Below are positions 8,045-16,669 of a stretch of DNA of 41,071 nt, in pieces. The stretch is taken from the NCBI GenBank assembly GCA_903840265.1, contig CAIMFH010000123.1, forward strand, positions 1 to 41,071, given 5' to 3'. The notes under the pieces were generated by a model, which saw only the letters and a list, made by a program, of their open reading frames with translations, was not told the DNA's origin and ran no database searches. The translations under genes were made by a program, and so were the position numbers. Origin of the DNA: an uncultured Schlesneria sp. (GTDB lineage Bacteria > Planctomycetota > Planctomycetia > Planctomycetales > Planctomycetaceae). Every line of letters starts with the position of its first letter. The stretch's first letter is position 1.

Positions 8045-11000
8045 ATGATGAAATCGCCACTCGCCCCGCTGCTTTTCATGTTGATCGCACTGCCGGCCGT
8101 GGCTGAAGATGCGAAGACGCTTCTACCGGCAGCCAGTCAGGTGGTCGACTTCGTCAAGGATGTGCAACCGATCCTGAAGTCGCGCTGCTTCGCTTGTCAT
8201 GATGGTGCGAAGCAACGAGGTGGATTGCGTTTGGACGTGAAATCCGCCGCCTTCAAAGGGGGCGAAAGCGACACGCCCGCGATTGTCCCCGGCAAGTCCG
8301 CCGAAAGCCCGCTAGTCCGATTTGTGGCGGGACTGGAAGAAGGGATGCTGATGCCTCCCGAGGGGGACCGCTTGACGGCCGAACAGATCGGCCTGTTGCG
8401 TGCGTGGATCGATCAGGGTGCCAAGTGGCCCGACAATGCGTCCGCTGAAGATGATGTCGCTGGCCACTGGTCGTTCCGACCTGTCGTGCGAGCTGCCATT
8501 CCACCATCGTCAATATCATGGACCAGGAATCCTGCGGACGCGTTTGTCGTTGATCAACTGAAGAAGACGATCCACCTTGATCCATCCCCCGAAGCGGACC
8601 GCGCGACTTTGATCCGCCGTCTCAGTTTCGATTTGCTCGGCCTGCCACCCACGCCGACTGAAGTTGACGAGTTCGTTCGTGATACGAATCCCGATGCCTA
8701 CGAACGCTTGGTCGATCGGCTGCTGGCATCATCTCACTTCGGCGAACGCTGGGCGCGTCACTGGCTCGACGTTGTCCGCTTCGCGGAGAGCGACGGGTTT
8801 GAAACCAATCAACCTCGCCCGAACGCCTGGCCTTACCGCGACTATGTGATCCGGGCCTTCAACGAAGATAAGTCGTATACAAAGTTCATCGAGGAACAAC
8901 TCGCGGGTGAAGCGACGGGTGTCGACGAAGCCACGGGCTTTATCGTCGGGGGAGCGTATGACCGTGTGAAGAGTCCCGATCCCGGCCTGACCGCCCAGCA
9001 GCGCGCTGATGAAATGCATGACATGGTCAGCACAACCGGGAGCGCGTTCCTGGGTCTGACCGTCGGCTGTGCCCGTTGCCACAACCACAAATTCGATCCG
9101 ATCTCACAGGTCGACTATTACTCGATCAAGGCAATCTTCGCCGGAGTGCAGCACGGCGATCGCCCCATTAAGCCGCTCGATTTTCAGCAACGCGAACAAA
9201 AAATCTCCACGGTAAAAGAAGAACTGGCACGTGTCGAAGCGGCTCTGCGAGCCTTCGAGCCGGTGGCATTCACAGCTCCGTCAACTCGCGAATCTCCAGC
9301 CGATCTGCTGCTGGATGATGACACCCCAGATAGCACCTCGGCCGATCAACCGAGTGTCTCGCAATACGTCCCCCGTATCGGACTGGAGCCACATCGACCG
9401 GGTACGGCTCAAGGGCAGGCCAGCGACCCCGGTGATTCCAGCCGGTTCCCGAATCTGGGTCGCAACTATTCCTACTGGAAGAATGTCGCCGGTCGAGATG
9501 TCTTCAGTTGGAATCCGCATGTCACTGGTTTGTACGACGTCTGGATCTCCTGGGGTTGCGGATGGATGACCCATGCGGCGGATGCTCGGTATGTCCTGGA
9601 CTTGGATGGCGATCTCACGACGAAAGACGATCAGCGCGAGATCGCTCGCGTTGATCAACGACGATTTGCCGATGGGACCGGCGGCGACGAACAGCAACCG
9701 CGGTGGAGCGGCTTCTTCTCGCTGGGAAGCTATGAGTTCACCCCCGCCACTCGACTAATTCTTCGCGGCGGTGAAACGGATGCCTATGTGACTGCCGACC
9801 TGTTGTGTCTGCAGAAGGCCGCACGAGCCGGTTCGGCGGAACCAAAGCGACTGCCCAGCCTGCGTGGGTCAGTCCAACGCAAGACCAACATCGAACGGTT
9901 CATGCCGATCACGGCCAAAGTCGTGCGGTTTGTGATTGAGCAAACCAACAACGGGTCTCAACCCTGCGTTGACGAACTGGAAGTCTTCACGACGGAAGCG
10001 GCTCCGCGAAACATCGCACTTGAAGCGACTGCGACGTCCTCATCGAACCTGCCCGGTTACGAGATTCACCAACTGAAGCACGTCAATGACGGTCGCTACG
10101 GTAACGCGGCCAGTTGGATTTCGAACGAGGCAGGGCGCGGCTGGATTCAACTCGAGTTTCCGCGACCGGTCGAAATTGACCGCGTCTTGTGGAGTCGGGA
10201 TCGTCCCGAGAACGGCCAGTTTGTCGATCGAATTGCGACGAAATATCGAGTCGAAGCGGGCCTGACTGCCGATTCGATGATCGTTGTGGCCACGTCTGAT
10301 GATCGCCTGGCGATCGATCGCAATGTGACATCGTTGCCAACGCGAGTCGGTGCGTCGCGCGGAGAAGAACAGCAGATCTCGGGATTGTCGCAGCGACAAG
10401 CATCGCTCAGCACGACGTTGCGACAATTGACTGAGATGCGACAAGTATACGCAGGTCGATTTGGGACACCCGAACAGACGCATCGCTTTCACCGGGGCGA
10501 CCCGCTGCAACCGAAGGAGCCAATCGCTCCCGCAGGGCTCGCAAAATTCGGACAAGAGTTGACGTTGCCGCTGGATGCTCCCGAAGCAGCACGCCGCCAG
10601 CAATTGGCAGACTGGATCACCGATCCCAAGCATCCATTGACCGCCCGAGTCTACGTCAATCGGCTCTGGCACTTTCACTTCGGTCAGGGCTTGGTCACCA
10701 CCCCCAGCGACTTCGGACGCAACGGAGCCAAGCCGTCACACCCTGAGCTATTGGATTGGCTTGCCAGTGAAATCACCGATTCGGGGCGCGATGCCTCGCC
10801 CAAGCGGTTGCATCGACTGATCGTGACCTCCGCGACGTATCGTCAGAGCGGCACTGGCCGCCCGGAAGGAATGGCTGCTGATGCCGGATCAAGGCTGCTC
10901 TGGCGATTCCCGCCGCGACGACTGGAAGCAGAGCCGCTACGCGACGCGATTCTGTCCGTCTGCGGCAACCTCGACGATCGCATGGGGGGACCGGGCTTTG

Positions 11001-11431
11001 ACTTGTTCGAGCCCAACACGAACTACGTGAAGGTCTATAACTCGCGAAAAGAATTCGGTCCGGCCGAATGGCGGCGGATGGTTTATCAATCCAAGCCGCG
11101 TATGCAACTGGACGACACCTTCGGCCAGTTCGATTGTCCCGATGCCGGCCAGATCACTCCGAAGCGGACCAGTTCGATCACCGCACTGCAGGCGCTGAAT
11201 CTGCTCAACAGCCAGTTCATCGTACAGCAGTCGGCGATGTTCGCCACGCGCCTGGAAAGCGAAGCGGGGCCAACCGTCGCCAAGCAGATTGAGCATGCAT
11301 TCTCGCTGGCATTTCTCCGCAATCCGACTGATGAAGAGAAGGCAGCCTCGGCCGAGTTCATTGCGCAGCACGGCTTGCCAGCGTTCTGTCGAGCCATGCT
11401 GAATGCCAACGAATTCTTGTTTGTGTTCTGA
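8045..11431 (+). CDS. PSCyt1/DUF1549/DUF1553 protein with inserted carbohydrate-binding-like domains
   Basis: A 1128-residue secreted protein of the planctomycete-typical family. A signal peptide (residues about 1-20, ending AVAED) precedes a PSCyt1 cytochrome-like segment with haem-binding CFACH (C48, C51, H52). DUF1549 runs from about 160 to 370 and contains a second CxxCH (CARCHNH, 342-348). DUF1553 occupies about 840-1120 (RVYVNRLWHFHFGQGLV, RRLEAEPLRDAIL, ALNLLNSQF). Between them, about 470-590 looks like a golvesin/xanthan-lyase-type beta domain (YDVWISWGCGW...). About 640-760 looks like an F5/8-type C (discoidin) domain. The paralogues usually stand next to a DUF1501 gene; none follows here. 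The function is unproven; cell-surface redox-linked polysaccharide processing is a common guess. ATG at 8045 starts the signal peptide. Confidence 0.9.
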   Translation: MMKSPLAPLLFMLIALPAVAEDAKTLLPAASQVVDFVKDVQPILKSRCFACHDGAKQRGGLRLDVKSAAFKGGESDTPAIVPGKSAESPLVRFVAGLEEGMLMPPEGDRLTAEQIGLLRAWIDQGAKWPDNASAEDDVAGHWSFRPVVRAAIPPSSISWTRNPADAFVVDQLKKTIHLDPSPEADRATLIRRLSFDLLGLPPTPTEVDEFVRDTNPDAYERLVDRLLASSHFGERWARHWLDVVRFAESDGFETNQPRPNAWPYRDYVIRAFNEDKSYTKFIEEQLAGEATGVDEATGFIVGGAYDRVKSPDPGLTAQQRADEMHDMVSTTGSAFLGLTVGCARCHNHKFDPISQVDYYSIKAIFAGVQHGDRPIKPLDFQQREQKISTVKEELARVEAALRAFEPVAFTAPSTRESPADLLLDDDTPDSTSADQPSVSQYVPRIGLEPHRPGTAQGQASDPGDSSRFPNLGRNYSYWKNVAGRDVFSWNPHVTGLYDVWISWGCGWMTHAADARYVLDLDGDLTTKDDQREIARVDQRRFADGTGGDEQQPRWSGFFSLGSYEFTPATRLILRGGETDAYVTADLLCLQKAARAGSAEPKRLPSLRGSVQRKTNIERFMPITAKVVRFVIEQTNNGSQPCVDELEVFTTEAAPRNIALEATATSSSNLPGYEIHQLKHVNDGRYGNAASWISNEAGRGWIQLEFPRPVEIDRVLWSRDRPENGQFVDRIATKYRVEAGLTADSMIVVATSDDRLAIDRNVTSLPTRVGASRGEEQQISGLSQRQASLSTTLRQLTEMRQVYAGRFGTPEQTHRFHRGDPLQPKEPIAPAGLAKFGQELTLPLDAPEAARRQQLADWITDPKHPLTARVYVNRLWHFHFGQGLVTTPSDFGRNGAKPSHPELLDWLASEITDSGRDASPKRLHRLIVTSATYRQSGTGRPEGMAADAGSRLLWRFPPRRLEAEPLRDAILSVCGNLDDRMGGPGFDLFEPNTNYVKVYNSRKEFGPAEWRRMVYQSKPRMQLDDTFGQFDCPDAGQITPKRTSSITALQALNLLNSQFIVQQSAMFATRLESEAGPTVAKQIEHAFSLAFLRNPTDEEKAASAEFIAQHGLPAFCRAMLNANEFLFVF

Positions 11432-11625
11432 TGAATCCGCGGTAAGCCATTACGGCTTTGATTGTTACAGCGATTTGCGCCCGGGCGAGACGCCTGCCCG
11501 CAAACTCACCCCAGTCTATTCAATCGGCAAAACGCTCAAGATCGCTGTAATCGATCGCCGATAGCATACGGACGGGCCGTGTCGGTTACTGCGCCCTGTT
11601 GCGCACCCTCTCCAAGAGCGATTGA

Positions 11626-12066
11626 ATGAGCAGTTCTCAATCAGAGCCGCGAAAGGCAATGCGATGGCTGGCGTACTTGCCGCGTCTTCGCGTGGTGCTG
11701 ACCGTGGCTCTTGTTTTGACCGCTGTCGGATTTGGCGTCCACAGCGCAATGAATCGTCGCGTTGAAGCCATTGACGATTCCGAACTGGAAGCCCTGGAAG
11801 ATTTGGTGGCCGGCGAAGACGTCGAATCGTCGCCAGGTCGGCCTCGCCGTTTGGCCACGGCGACCATCACTGATATCGTTCCGGCAGTGCATCGAGAAGC
11901 CGCGGATGACGCAGGTCGAGTTCAGTTGGCAGCACATGTGACGGGCGTCCGACCGGAATCGCAGCCGCCGGTTTGGTTAAGTGGGACGATTGAAGATCCG
12001 GAGGCGAGTTCGGCCAGAGCTGAGCACAATCCGAATGCTTCCCCATTCCGTCGGTTCAATCGATAA
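11626..12066 (+). CDS. Small single-pass membrane protein upstream of the ExeA-like ATPase
   Basis: A 146-residue protein with a basic N terminus, one membrane segment (about 21-41: RVVLTVALVLTAVGFGVHSA), an acidic stretch (about 49-66) and a polar, probably extracytoplasmic tail with a short hydrophobic piece (PPVWLSGTIEDPE). No family is recognised. It lies 20 bases before the ExeA-like ATPase and is almost certainly co-transcribed with it. In Aeromonas, ExeA works with the membrane protein ExeB; this gene could be an analogous partner, but that rests on position and topology only. Confidence 0.7.
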   Translation: MSSSQSEPRKAMRWLAYLPRLRVVLTVALVLTAVGFGVHSAMNRRVEAIDDSELEALEDLVAGEDVESSPGRPRRLATATITDIVPAVHREAADDAGRVQLAAHVTGVRPESQPPVWLSGTIEDPEASSARAEHNPNASPFRRFNR

Positions 12067-12086
12067 GCAGCGCTACCGAGAACGAG

Positions 12087-12908
12087 ATGTACGAACAACA
12101 TTGGGGATTGCGAACGGCTCCCTTCGGCAATGATCGAAGTGACGAGTCGTTCTTTGCGAGCAGTACTCACCAAAGCGCTTTGTTGAAGTTACGTTTTCTC
12201 GTCAATCACCGGCGGGGTGCCGGATTGCTGGTGGGCCCCAGCGGTGCCGGAAAGACGCGCCTGTTGCAGTCTCTACTGCCCGAAGACGACAGTCATCCTG
12301 CAAATCTGGTGAACATTGTCTACCCGTTGATGTCGCCGCTGGAACTCTTGTGCTTCATTGTGACCGCCCTGGGAGAAGATCATCCTGCCAGTGTGGGAAC
12401 CTCCATTGATGTGGTGCTCAGGCAACTGGTCGCACAACTGCGCGTCTTGACGACAGCGGGCTATCCTGCCGTCATCGTTATCGACGACGCTCACGCCATC
12501 ACTGATCGAAACGTGATGCAGTCCTTGCAGCTACTATTGAATCTTCAACAGATCTCGGGCGTGGAATTCACGCTGATACTGTCAGGCCAACCGGATCTGG
12601 TGGCGATGACGAAGCGGTTACCGCAATTGGATGATCGGATCTCTATTCCATGCGTGCTGACCGCAATGTCGGCGACAGAGACCGCCGACTATATTGAGCA
12701 TCGATTGAAAGCTGCTGGCGCTGTCGAATCGATCTTCAGCCGCGATGCCATGCAGGCGGTTCACGAATTGTCAGGCGGATTGCCGCGCCGCATCAATCGC
12801 CTTTGCGATTTCGCGCTCGTCGTCGGTTTCGCGGAAGGCCTCGGTCTGATCGACGCGAGACAGATCGAATCAGTGTCGTCGGAATTGAATCTGACGAAGG
12901 CAGCTTGA
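12087..12908 (+). CDS. ExeA/GspA-like AAA ATPase
   Basis: A 273-residue protein starting MYEQHWGLRTAPFGN, the usual opening of ExeA-type ATPases. Walker A is GPSGAGKT (50-57) and Walker B ends in IDDAH (D133-D134). An arginine-containing segment (DDRISIPCVLTAMSATETADYIEHRL) and the GGLPRRINRLCDFAL C-terminal helix complete an AAA_22-type domain. Aeromonas ExeA has an extra periplasmic peptidoglycan-binding half that helps the type II secretin cross the wall; this protein has only the ATPase half and no membrane segment. Short forms are also seen in Tn7-like and exopolysaccharide (chain-length) contexts, so the partner must decide. Here a GspE/PilB ATPase lies 1 kb downstream, favouring secretion or pilus assembly. 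Confidence 0.82.
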   Translation: MYEQHWGLRTAPFGNDRSDESFFASSTHQSALLKLRFLVNHRRGAGLLVGPSGAGKTRLLQSLLPEDDSHPANLVNIVYPLMSPLELLCFIVTALGEDHPASVGTSIDVVLRQLVAQLRVLTTAGYPAVIVIDDAHAITDRNVMQSLQLLLNLQQISGVEFTLILSGQPDLVAMTKRLPQLDDRISIPCVLTAMSATETADYIEHRLKAAGAVESIFSRDAMQAVHELSGGLPRRINRLCDFALVVGFAEGLGLIDARQIESVSSELNLTKAA

Positions 12909-12936
12909 GAGTAGACCGCAACACAGACTCAGCCTG

Positions 12937-13521
12937 CTACTTTTCTGGCTTCTTCTCTTCAAACTTCAGCGACGCCGAGTTGATGCAGTAGCGCAGGCCG
13001 GTTGGTTGCGGACCGTCTCCGAACACATGTCCCAAATGCGCGTCGCAGCGTTTGCACAGGACCTCAACTCGGCGAGTCCCATCGCTGACGTCCTGCTTGG
13101 TCTTGATGACGCTCTCGTCAACAGGTTCATAGTAGCTGGGCCAGCCGGTTCCCGATTCGAACTTCGTCTCTGAGTCGAACAGCGGTTCATCGCAGCAGAT
13201 ACAGTGATAGACACCAGTCTTCTTGTTGTTCCAGTACTGACCGGTGAACGCGGGCTCGGTCACCTTCAGCCTGGCCACCTTGTACTGCATTGGAGTCAGT
13301 TGCTTCCGCCACTCAGCCGCCGACTTGACGACCTTGGCTGGCTTTCGAACCTCTTCGTTATCGTCACCGTCAGTCTTTGCTGGCTTGGCACTCTCTTTGG
13401 CCAACGACTTGGATTTTGTGACCGTGCCTGACTTCGACGCTGGATCCGCCGCGTGACTCGCCACCAATGCGGTGAAACACGTGAGGGTTACAAAGAGGAG
13501 ACCGGCAGTTCGGCGAAACAT
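12937..13521 (-). CDS. msrB: Exported peptide-methionine (R)-S-oxide reductase
   Basis: A 194-residue MsrB, which reduces the R-epimer of methionine sulfoxide in damaged proteins. An N-terminal signal peptide (ending ASHAADP) and a Lys/Ala-rich linker up to about residue 70 precede the catalytic domain. Structural zinc ligands are C107 and C110 (CICC) and C156 and C159 (CKRC). The signature [13 protein letters not shown] and GHVFGDGP are intact, and the catalytic cysteine is C179 in RYCINSASL. Export suggests repair of envelope proteins, with electrons possibly supplied by the DsbD-like protein at 984-3548; that link is inference. It converges with the ExeA-like gene with only 28 bases between stops. 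Confidence 0.95.
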   Translation of the reverse strand: MFRRTAGLLFVTLTCFTALVASHAADPASKSGTVTKSKSLAKESAKPAKTDGDDNEEVRKPAKVVKSAAEWRKQLTPMQYKVARLKVTEPAFTGQYWNNKKTGVYHCICCDEPLFDSETKFESGTGWPSYYEPVDESVIKTKQDVSDGTRRVEVLCKRCDAHLGHVFGDGPQPTGLRYCINSASLKFEEKKPEK

Positions 13522-13962
13522 GCTTTGGCCTTCGATCGAAAATCATTTAAGCGGCGGGATCTATCACGGCAGACCACCAATTCTAGGCCAGAAGTGCCGT
13601 TCACATCAATATTTCACGTCTCTCTTTTTGAACAGGTTTGGAGTCCGACTGGCGCCAGGAGGGAACATGAATGTCGCTCTAGAATGGAGCTACTGCGGAA
13701 CCAAAAGTCGATTATTCGGGTTGGAAGCACATCGACCGAGCGGCTCAGCAGGAGCTTCGCCCTCCCCAAAAACGGATCAATCAGCTTAGTAAGTGGACTC
13801 GATTGACCGCGACATTACTCCTTGATTGCGTTCAGGATCCGTTCAGGTTTGCCGATTCAATTTGACCTGCGCAGACTGCCCCTTGCTGTTGCGGGGCGTT
13901 CCGCTGACAATGATTGTTCTCGACGTTTTGCCTCCCATGCGCCGGAAAAGACATTTCGACTT
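13522..13962. other. Divergent intergenic region, msrB / GspE-PilB
   Basis: This 441-base region holds both promoters. Open frames here (13453-13806, 13472-13789) are low-complexity reads through a repeat-like sequence at about 13736-13767 (GCGGCTCAGCAGGAGC...CTTCGCCCTCCCC). The frame 13472-13789 translates that sequence as RPSGSAGASPS, which I know as a translated dispersed repeat in planctomycete genomes. Nothing else is recognised. Confidence 0.5.
13736..13767. repeat. Dispersed-repeat-like sequence (GSAGASPS type)
   Basis: The stretch containing CGGCTCAGCAGGAGCTTCGC followed by CCTCCCC can be read as GSAGASPSP. From general knowledge, such sequences recur between genes in Rhodopirellula-like planctomycetes and create spurious small proteins. 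Only one copy is seen in this window, so the repeat status rests on recall rather than on the sequence. Confidence 0.35.
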
Positions 13963-15645
13963 ATGGATATCGCCAAGACTCTCATTCGCCACGGGCTTGT
14001 TTCCAAAGAGCAGGTCGATATCGCTCTTTCGACTTCGGCGGGACGGCGGCTGGATCGGGTGCTCGTCGATAATGGGGTGCTCGACGAAGACGCAGCTCTG
14101 AAAGCGTTTGCCGATGAACTGGGGATGCCGTTCGTCGACGTGAAGCACGAATTGATCGACCGCGAACTCTTGATGCAGTTCCCGACAACGGCCGTCTTTC
14201 GTCATTCACTGCTCCCGATCAGCCGACAGAACGGCAGCGTGGTGGTTGCCACATCTGATCCGTTCAACCTGGAAGCATTGGAAGAACTGGAGTCCGTCAG
14301 CGGCTTTCATTTGGTCCCGGTGCTCGCGCGGCGGCTGGATGTGGTCGAACTGATCAAAGAGCATCTTGGCGTCGGCGGCGACACCTTGAATGAACTGGTG
14401 GCTCAACGTTCGGCCGACGGCGTTGAACTGCTGAGTGACATGTCTGCCGATGACGGTGATTTGGCTCAGCAGGCCGAGAACGCCTCGGTGATCAAGCTGG
14501 TGAACGAGTTGCTGCTCGAAGCACTAGAGCAGCAATCCAGCGACGTTCACATCGAACCTCAAGAGAGCGGCTTGATCATTCGCTATCGCGTCGACGGGTT
14601 GTTGCGAGTGCAGCCGGTCCCCGAATCGATCATGCACTTCTATGCGGCAATCGTCACTCGACTGAAGATCATGTCGAAGCTGAATATCGCCGAGAAGCGT
14701 ATTCCGCAGGACGGCCGCATCAAGTTGAAGATCTCGGGTCGCGAGATCGATGTCCGCGTTTCGATCATCCCCATGATCTATGGCGAAGGGGTGGTGCTGC
14801 GACTGCTCGACAAGGGACGCATGGTCTTCAATCTGAAGAACGTCGGGATGCCCGATGCCATGGCGAAAACATTCCACGAGTTGATCGCGATGCCGCACGG
14901 GATCGTGCTGGTTACCGGCCCGACGGGTAGTGGTAAAACATCGACGCTCTACAGTGCGCTGAACGAGATCAAAGACCCCTCGATCAAGATCATCACCGTC
15001 GAAGATCCCGTTGAATATCAGAATGCGGGGATCAGTCAGATCCAGGTGCATAGCAAAGTGGGTCTGACTTTTGCGGCGGGTCTGCGAAGCATTCTGCGTC
15101 ACGATCCAGACGTCATCCTGATCGGGGAAATCCGCGATGGTGAAACGGCCGAAGCGGCGATCCAGGCCTCACTGACAGGTCACCTGGTCTTCAGCACCCT
15201 GCACACGAACGACGCTCCCAGTGCATTCGCTCGTCTGATCGATATGGGTGTTGAGCCCTATCTGGTCGCCAGTACTGTCGAAGGAGTGTTGGCGCAACGC
15301 CTGGTTCGTGTGTTATGCAAGCACTGCAAAATCGCCTACGCGCCTGCAGCGGAAGAGATCCCTGACGACTTTCCGCGGCCGGTGCCGGAGCATTTCTACA
15401 AGCCGGCCGGCTGTCGCGAATGTCGCGGAACCGGCTATGCCGGACGTCGCGCGATCTTCGAATTGCTGCGAACCGATCCAGAAATTGGCAAGCTGTGTGT
15501 GGCCCGCGCCAGTTCAGCTGCGATCCGCGAATACGCATTGCTCAATGGCATGCTGGGGTTGCGATTGAATGGCTACCAGCGCGTGATCGATGGAACGACA
15601 ACACTTGAAGAGGTTCTGCGAATCACCAAGGCCGACGTCAGCTAG
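13963..15645 (+). CDS. GspE/PilB-family secretion or pilus-extension ATPase
   Basis: A 560-residue cytoplasmic hexameric ATPase that powers type II secretion or type IV pilus assembly. The frame opens at 13822, but the first 47 residues are unlike the family, and ATG at 13963 gives the normal [18 protein letters not shown] start. Domains: N-terminal GspE/MshEN domain (1-140), linker, then T2SSE with VHIEPQ, Walker A GPTGSGKT (319-326), Asp box ([10 protein letters not shown]), Walker B ([16 protein letters not shown]) and His box ([11 protein letters not shown]). The zinc-binding tetracysteine is C452/C455 and C484/C487. All catalytic motifs are intact. GspE and PilB cannot be told apart by motif. 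The miniature DUF1559 protein follows after 123 bases. Confidence 0.93.
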   Translation: MDIAKTLIRHGLVSKEQVDIALSTSAGRRLDRVLVDNGVLDEDAALKAFADELGMPFVDVKHELIDRELLMQFPTTAVFRHSLLPISRQNGSVVVATSDPFNLEALEELESVSGFHLVPVLARRLDVVELIKEHLGVGGDTLNELVAQRSADGVELLSDMSADDGDLAQQAENASVIKLVNELLLEALEQQSSDVHIEPQESGLIIRYRVDGLLRVQPVPESIMHFYAAIVTRLKIMSKLNIAEKRIPQDGRIKLKISGREIDVRVSIIPMIYGEGVVLRLLDKGRMVFNLKNVGMPDAMAKTFHELIAMPHGIVLVTGPTGSGKTSTLYSALNEIKDPSIKIITVEDPVEYQNAGISQIQVHSKVGLTFAAGLRSILRHDPDVILIGEIRDGETAEAAIQASLTGHLVFSTLHTNDAPSAFARLIDMGVEPYLVASTVEGVLAQRLVRVLCKHCKIAYAPAAEEIPDDFPRPVPEHFYKPAGCRECRGTGYAGRRAIFELLRTDPEIGKLCVARASSAAIREYALLNGMLGLRLNGYQRVIDGTTTLEEVLRITKADVS

Positions 15646-15768
15646 TGCGTGCAGCATTTCGATGTCGCGTTGAAACATCGGTTAGACTAAGCGGTTTTCT
15701 GCTCGCGGGACGCCACAGTTAGGTAGGATGCACTCTCAGAGTCGAATCGTCTTCGAGAAGGATGTCTG

Positions 15769-16023
15769 GTGCGAATCTCGTCGCCTGAATACGTGGTCGT
15801 CGCGATCCTGGCCTTGGTCCTGCTGCTGCTGGTCGCACCGGCGGTGTTGTACAAGCGCGAGCAAGCTCGACAAATGCTGAAGCAGGATCGACTGAAGCAG
15901 GTCGGGATGTCGCTGAATAACTATCACGACACTTTCAATACCTTCCCTGCCGGATCGACCGCGAAGAAACAACCAGCGACTCGGCAACCGGAGTCGCAGA
16001 ACATACTGATCTCGCCGTTGTAG
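15769..16023 (+). CDS. Miniature DUF1559 pseudopilin-like protein
   Basis: An 84-residue protein starting at GTG 15769. It aligns with the N-terminal part of planctomycete DUF1559 pseudopilins: the conserved Glu (residue 7, equal to prepilin E5) is followed by a 24-residue hydrophobic/PAV segment ending KRE, then KQVGMSLNNYHDTFNTFPAG. The Gly expected before the prepilin cleavage site is replaced by Arg, and there is no basic leader, so processing by prepilin peptidase looks impossible. Full DUF1559 proteins are about 300 residues with a C-terminal beta domain; this one stops soon after the NYHDTF motif. It is either a truncated relic or a small membrane protein derived from a pseudopilin. 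Position just behind the GspE/PilB ATPase supports a link to that machine. Confidence 0.65.
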   Translation: MRISSPEYVVVAILALVLLLLVAPAVLYKREQARQMLKQDRLKQVGMSLNNYHDTFNTFPAGSTAKKQPATRQPESQNILISPL

Positions 16024-16125
16024 GTGCGAGGTGCCTGCCGCGACCATCGTCATCGTCAAACGGCGTCGGCACTGCGTTGTCCGAAGCGGCCAACACAGTG
16101 GCACGTCTCCCATGGCAGGAAGCTG

Positions 16126-16485
16126 CTAGAACGACCAAACCGCCTCGCCCCTTGTCCTACAGCAGTGGCATCCCAATGCCGCCTGGCGGATTTTGGAAAG
16201 GACGTTGGCGGGAGCTCGGCACAGGACCAGCGTGCCTTCGGCGTCATCGATGCTGTCCTGGAAGGCCTGCAACATTGCCAGCCCCATGTCGTCGATGTCA
16301 CTGATGGATGACAGTTCCACAACGACTTGGATCGGGCGTTCACTGACGACGAGCGAAACGAATTCGAGCAGTTCTTCGGAAACGATGTCGTAATTCTGTT
16401 CATTGAGGACGCGGACCGTGAAGCACAGGACAGTCACGTTGCGAACCTGTTCGACGTAGAAGCTGCTGGCTGTGGCGATCGTCAT
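16126..16485 (-). CDS. STAS-domain protein (anti-sigma factor antagonist-like)
   Basis: A 119-residue protein. The frame reaches back to a TTG at 16620, but ATG at 16485 is preceded by AAAGGA at a suitable distance and begins right at the STAS fold. The domain runs from FYVEQVRNVTVLCF through IQVVVELSSISDIDDMGLAML to GTLVLCRAPANVLSKI. STAS proteins such as SpoIIAA and RsbV bind anti-sigma kinases, controlled by phosphorylation of a Ser in an Asp-Ser-Ser/Thr-Gly motif. Here the motif reads DIDDMGLA, so that Ser is Asp. No kinase or sigma factor gene is adjacent. It converges on the miniature DUF1559 gene. Confidence 0.75.
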   Translation of the reverse strand: MTIATASSFYVEQVRNVTVLCFTVRVLNEQNYDIVSEELLEFVSLVVSERPIQVVVELSSISDIDDMGLAMLQAFQDSIDDAEGTLVLCRAPANVLSKIRQAALGCHCCRTRGEAVWSF

Positions 16486-16669
16486 GATGGCATCCTTTGC
16501 GAACGATTGAGAATGAAACAGCGTACGAACGAGCCGGAAAAAAGCTGCTCGACTTGCTCTCACCCTTGCAAAGGCTAGCTGGCAATTGTGAACCGTCGCG
16601 GAACTCTTGATGAATATCAAGAACAGAGATTGGGACGAACTCAGGGTAGTCGATGCCGAATCGACTCAA

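Noticed and set aside
13472-13789. Protein containing RPSGSAGASPS
   Set aside because: This motif is a translated intergenic repeat; the frame overlaps the start of msrB on the other strand and lacks other protein features.
13822-13962. 47-residue N-terminal extension of the GspE/PilB ATPase
   Set aside because: The extension has no similarity to the family, and ATG 13963 gives the normal N terminus.
15736-16113. Minus-strand open frame over the mini-DUF1559 gene
   Set aside because: It is an arginine/histidine-rich shadow of the opposite strand, which aligns well to DUF1559.
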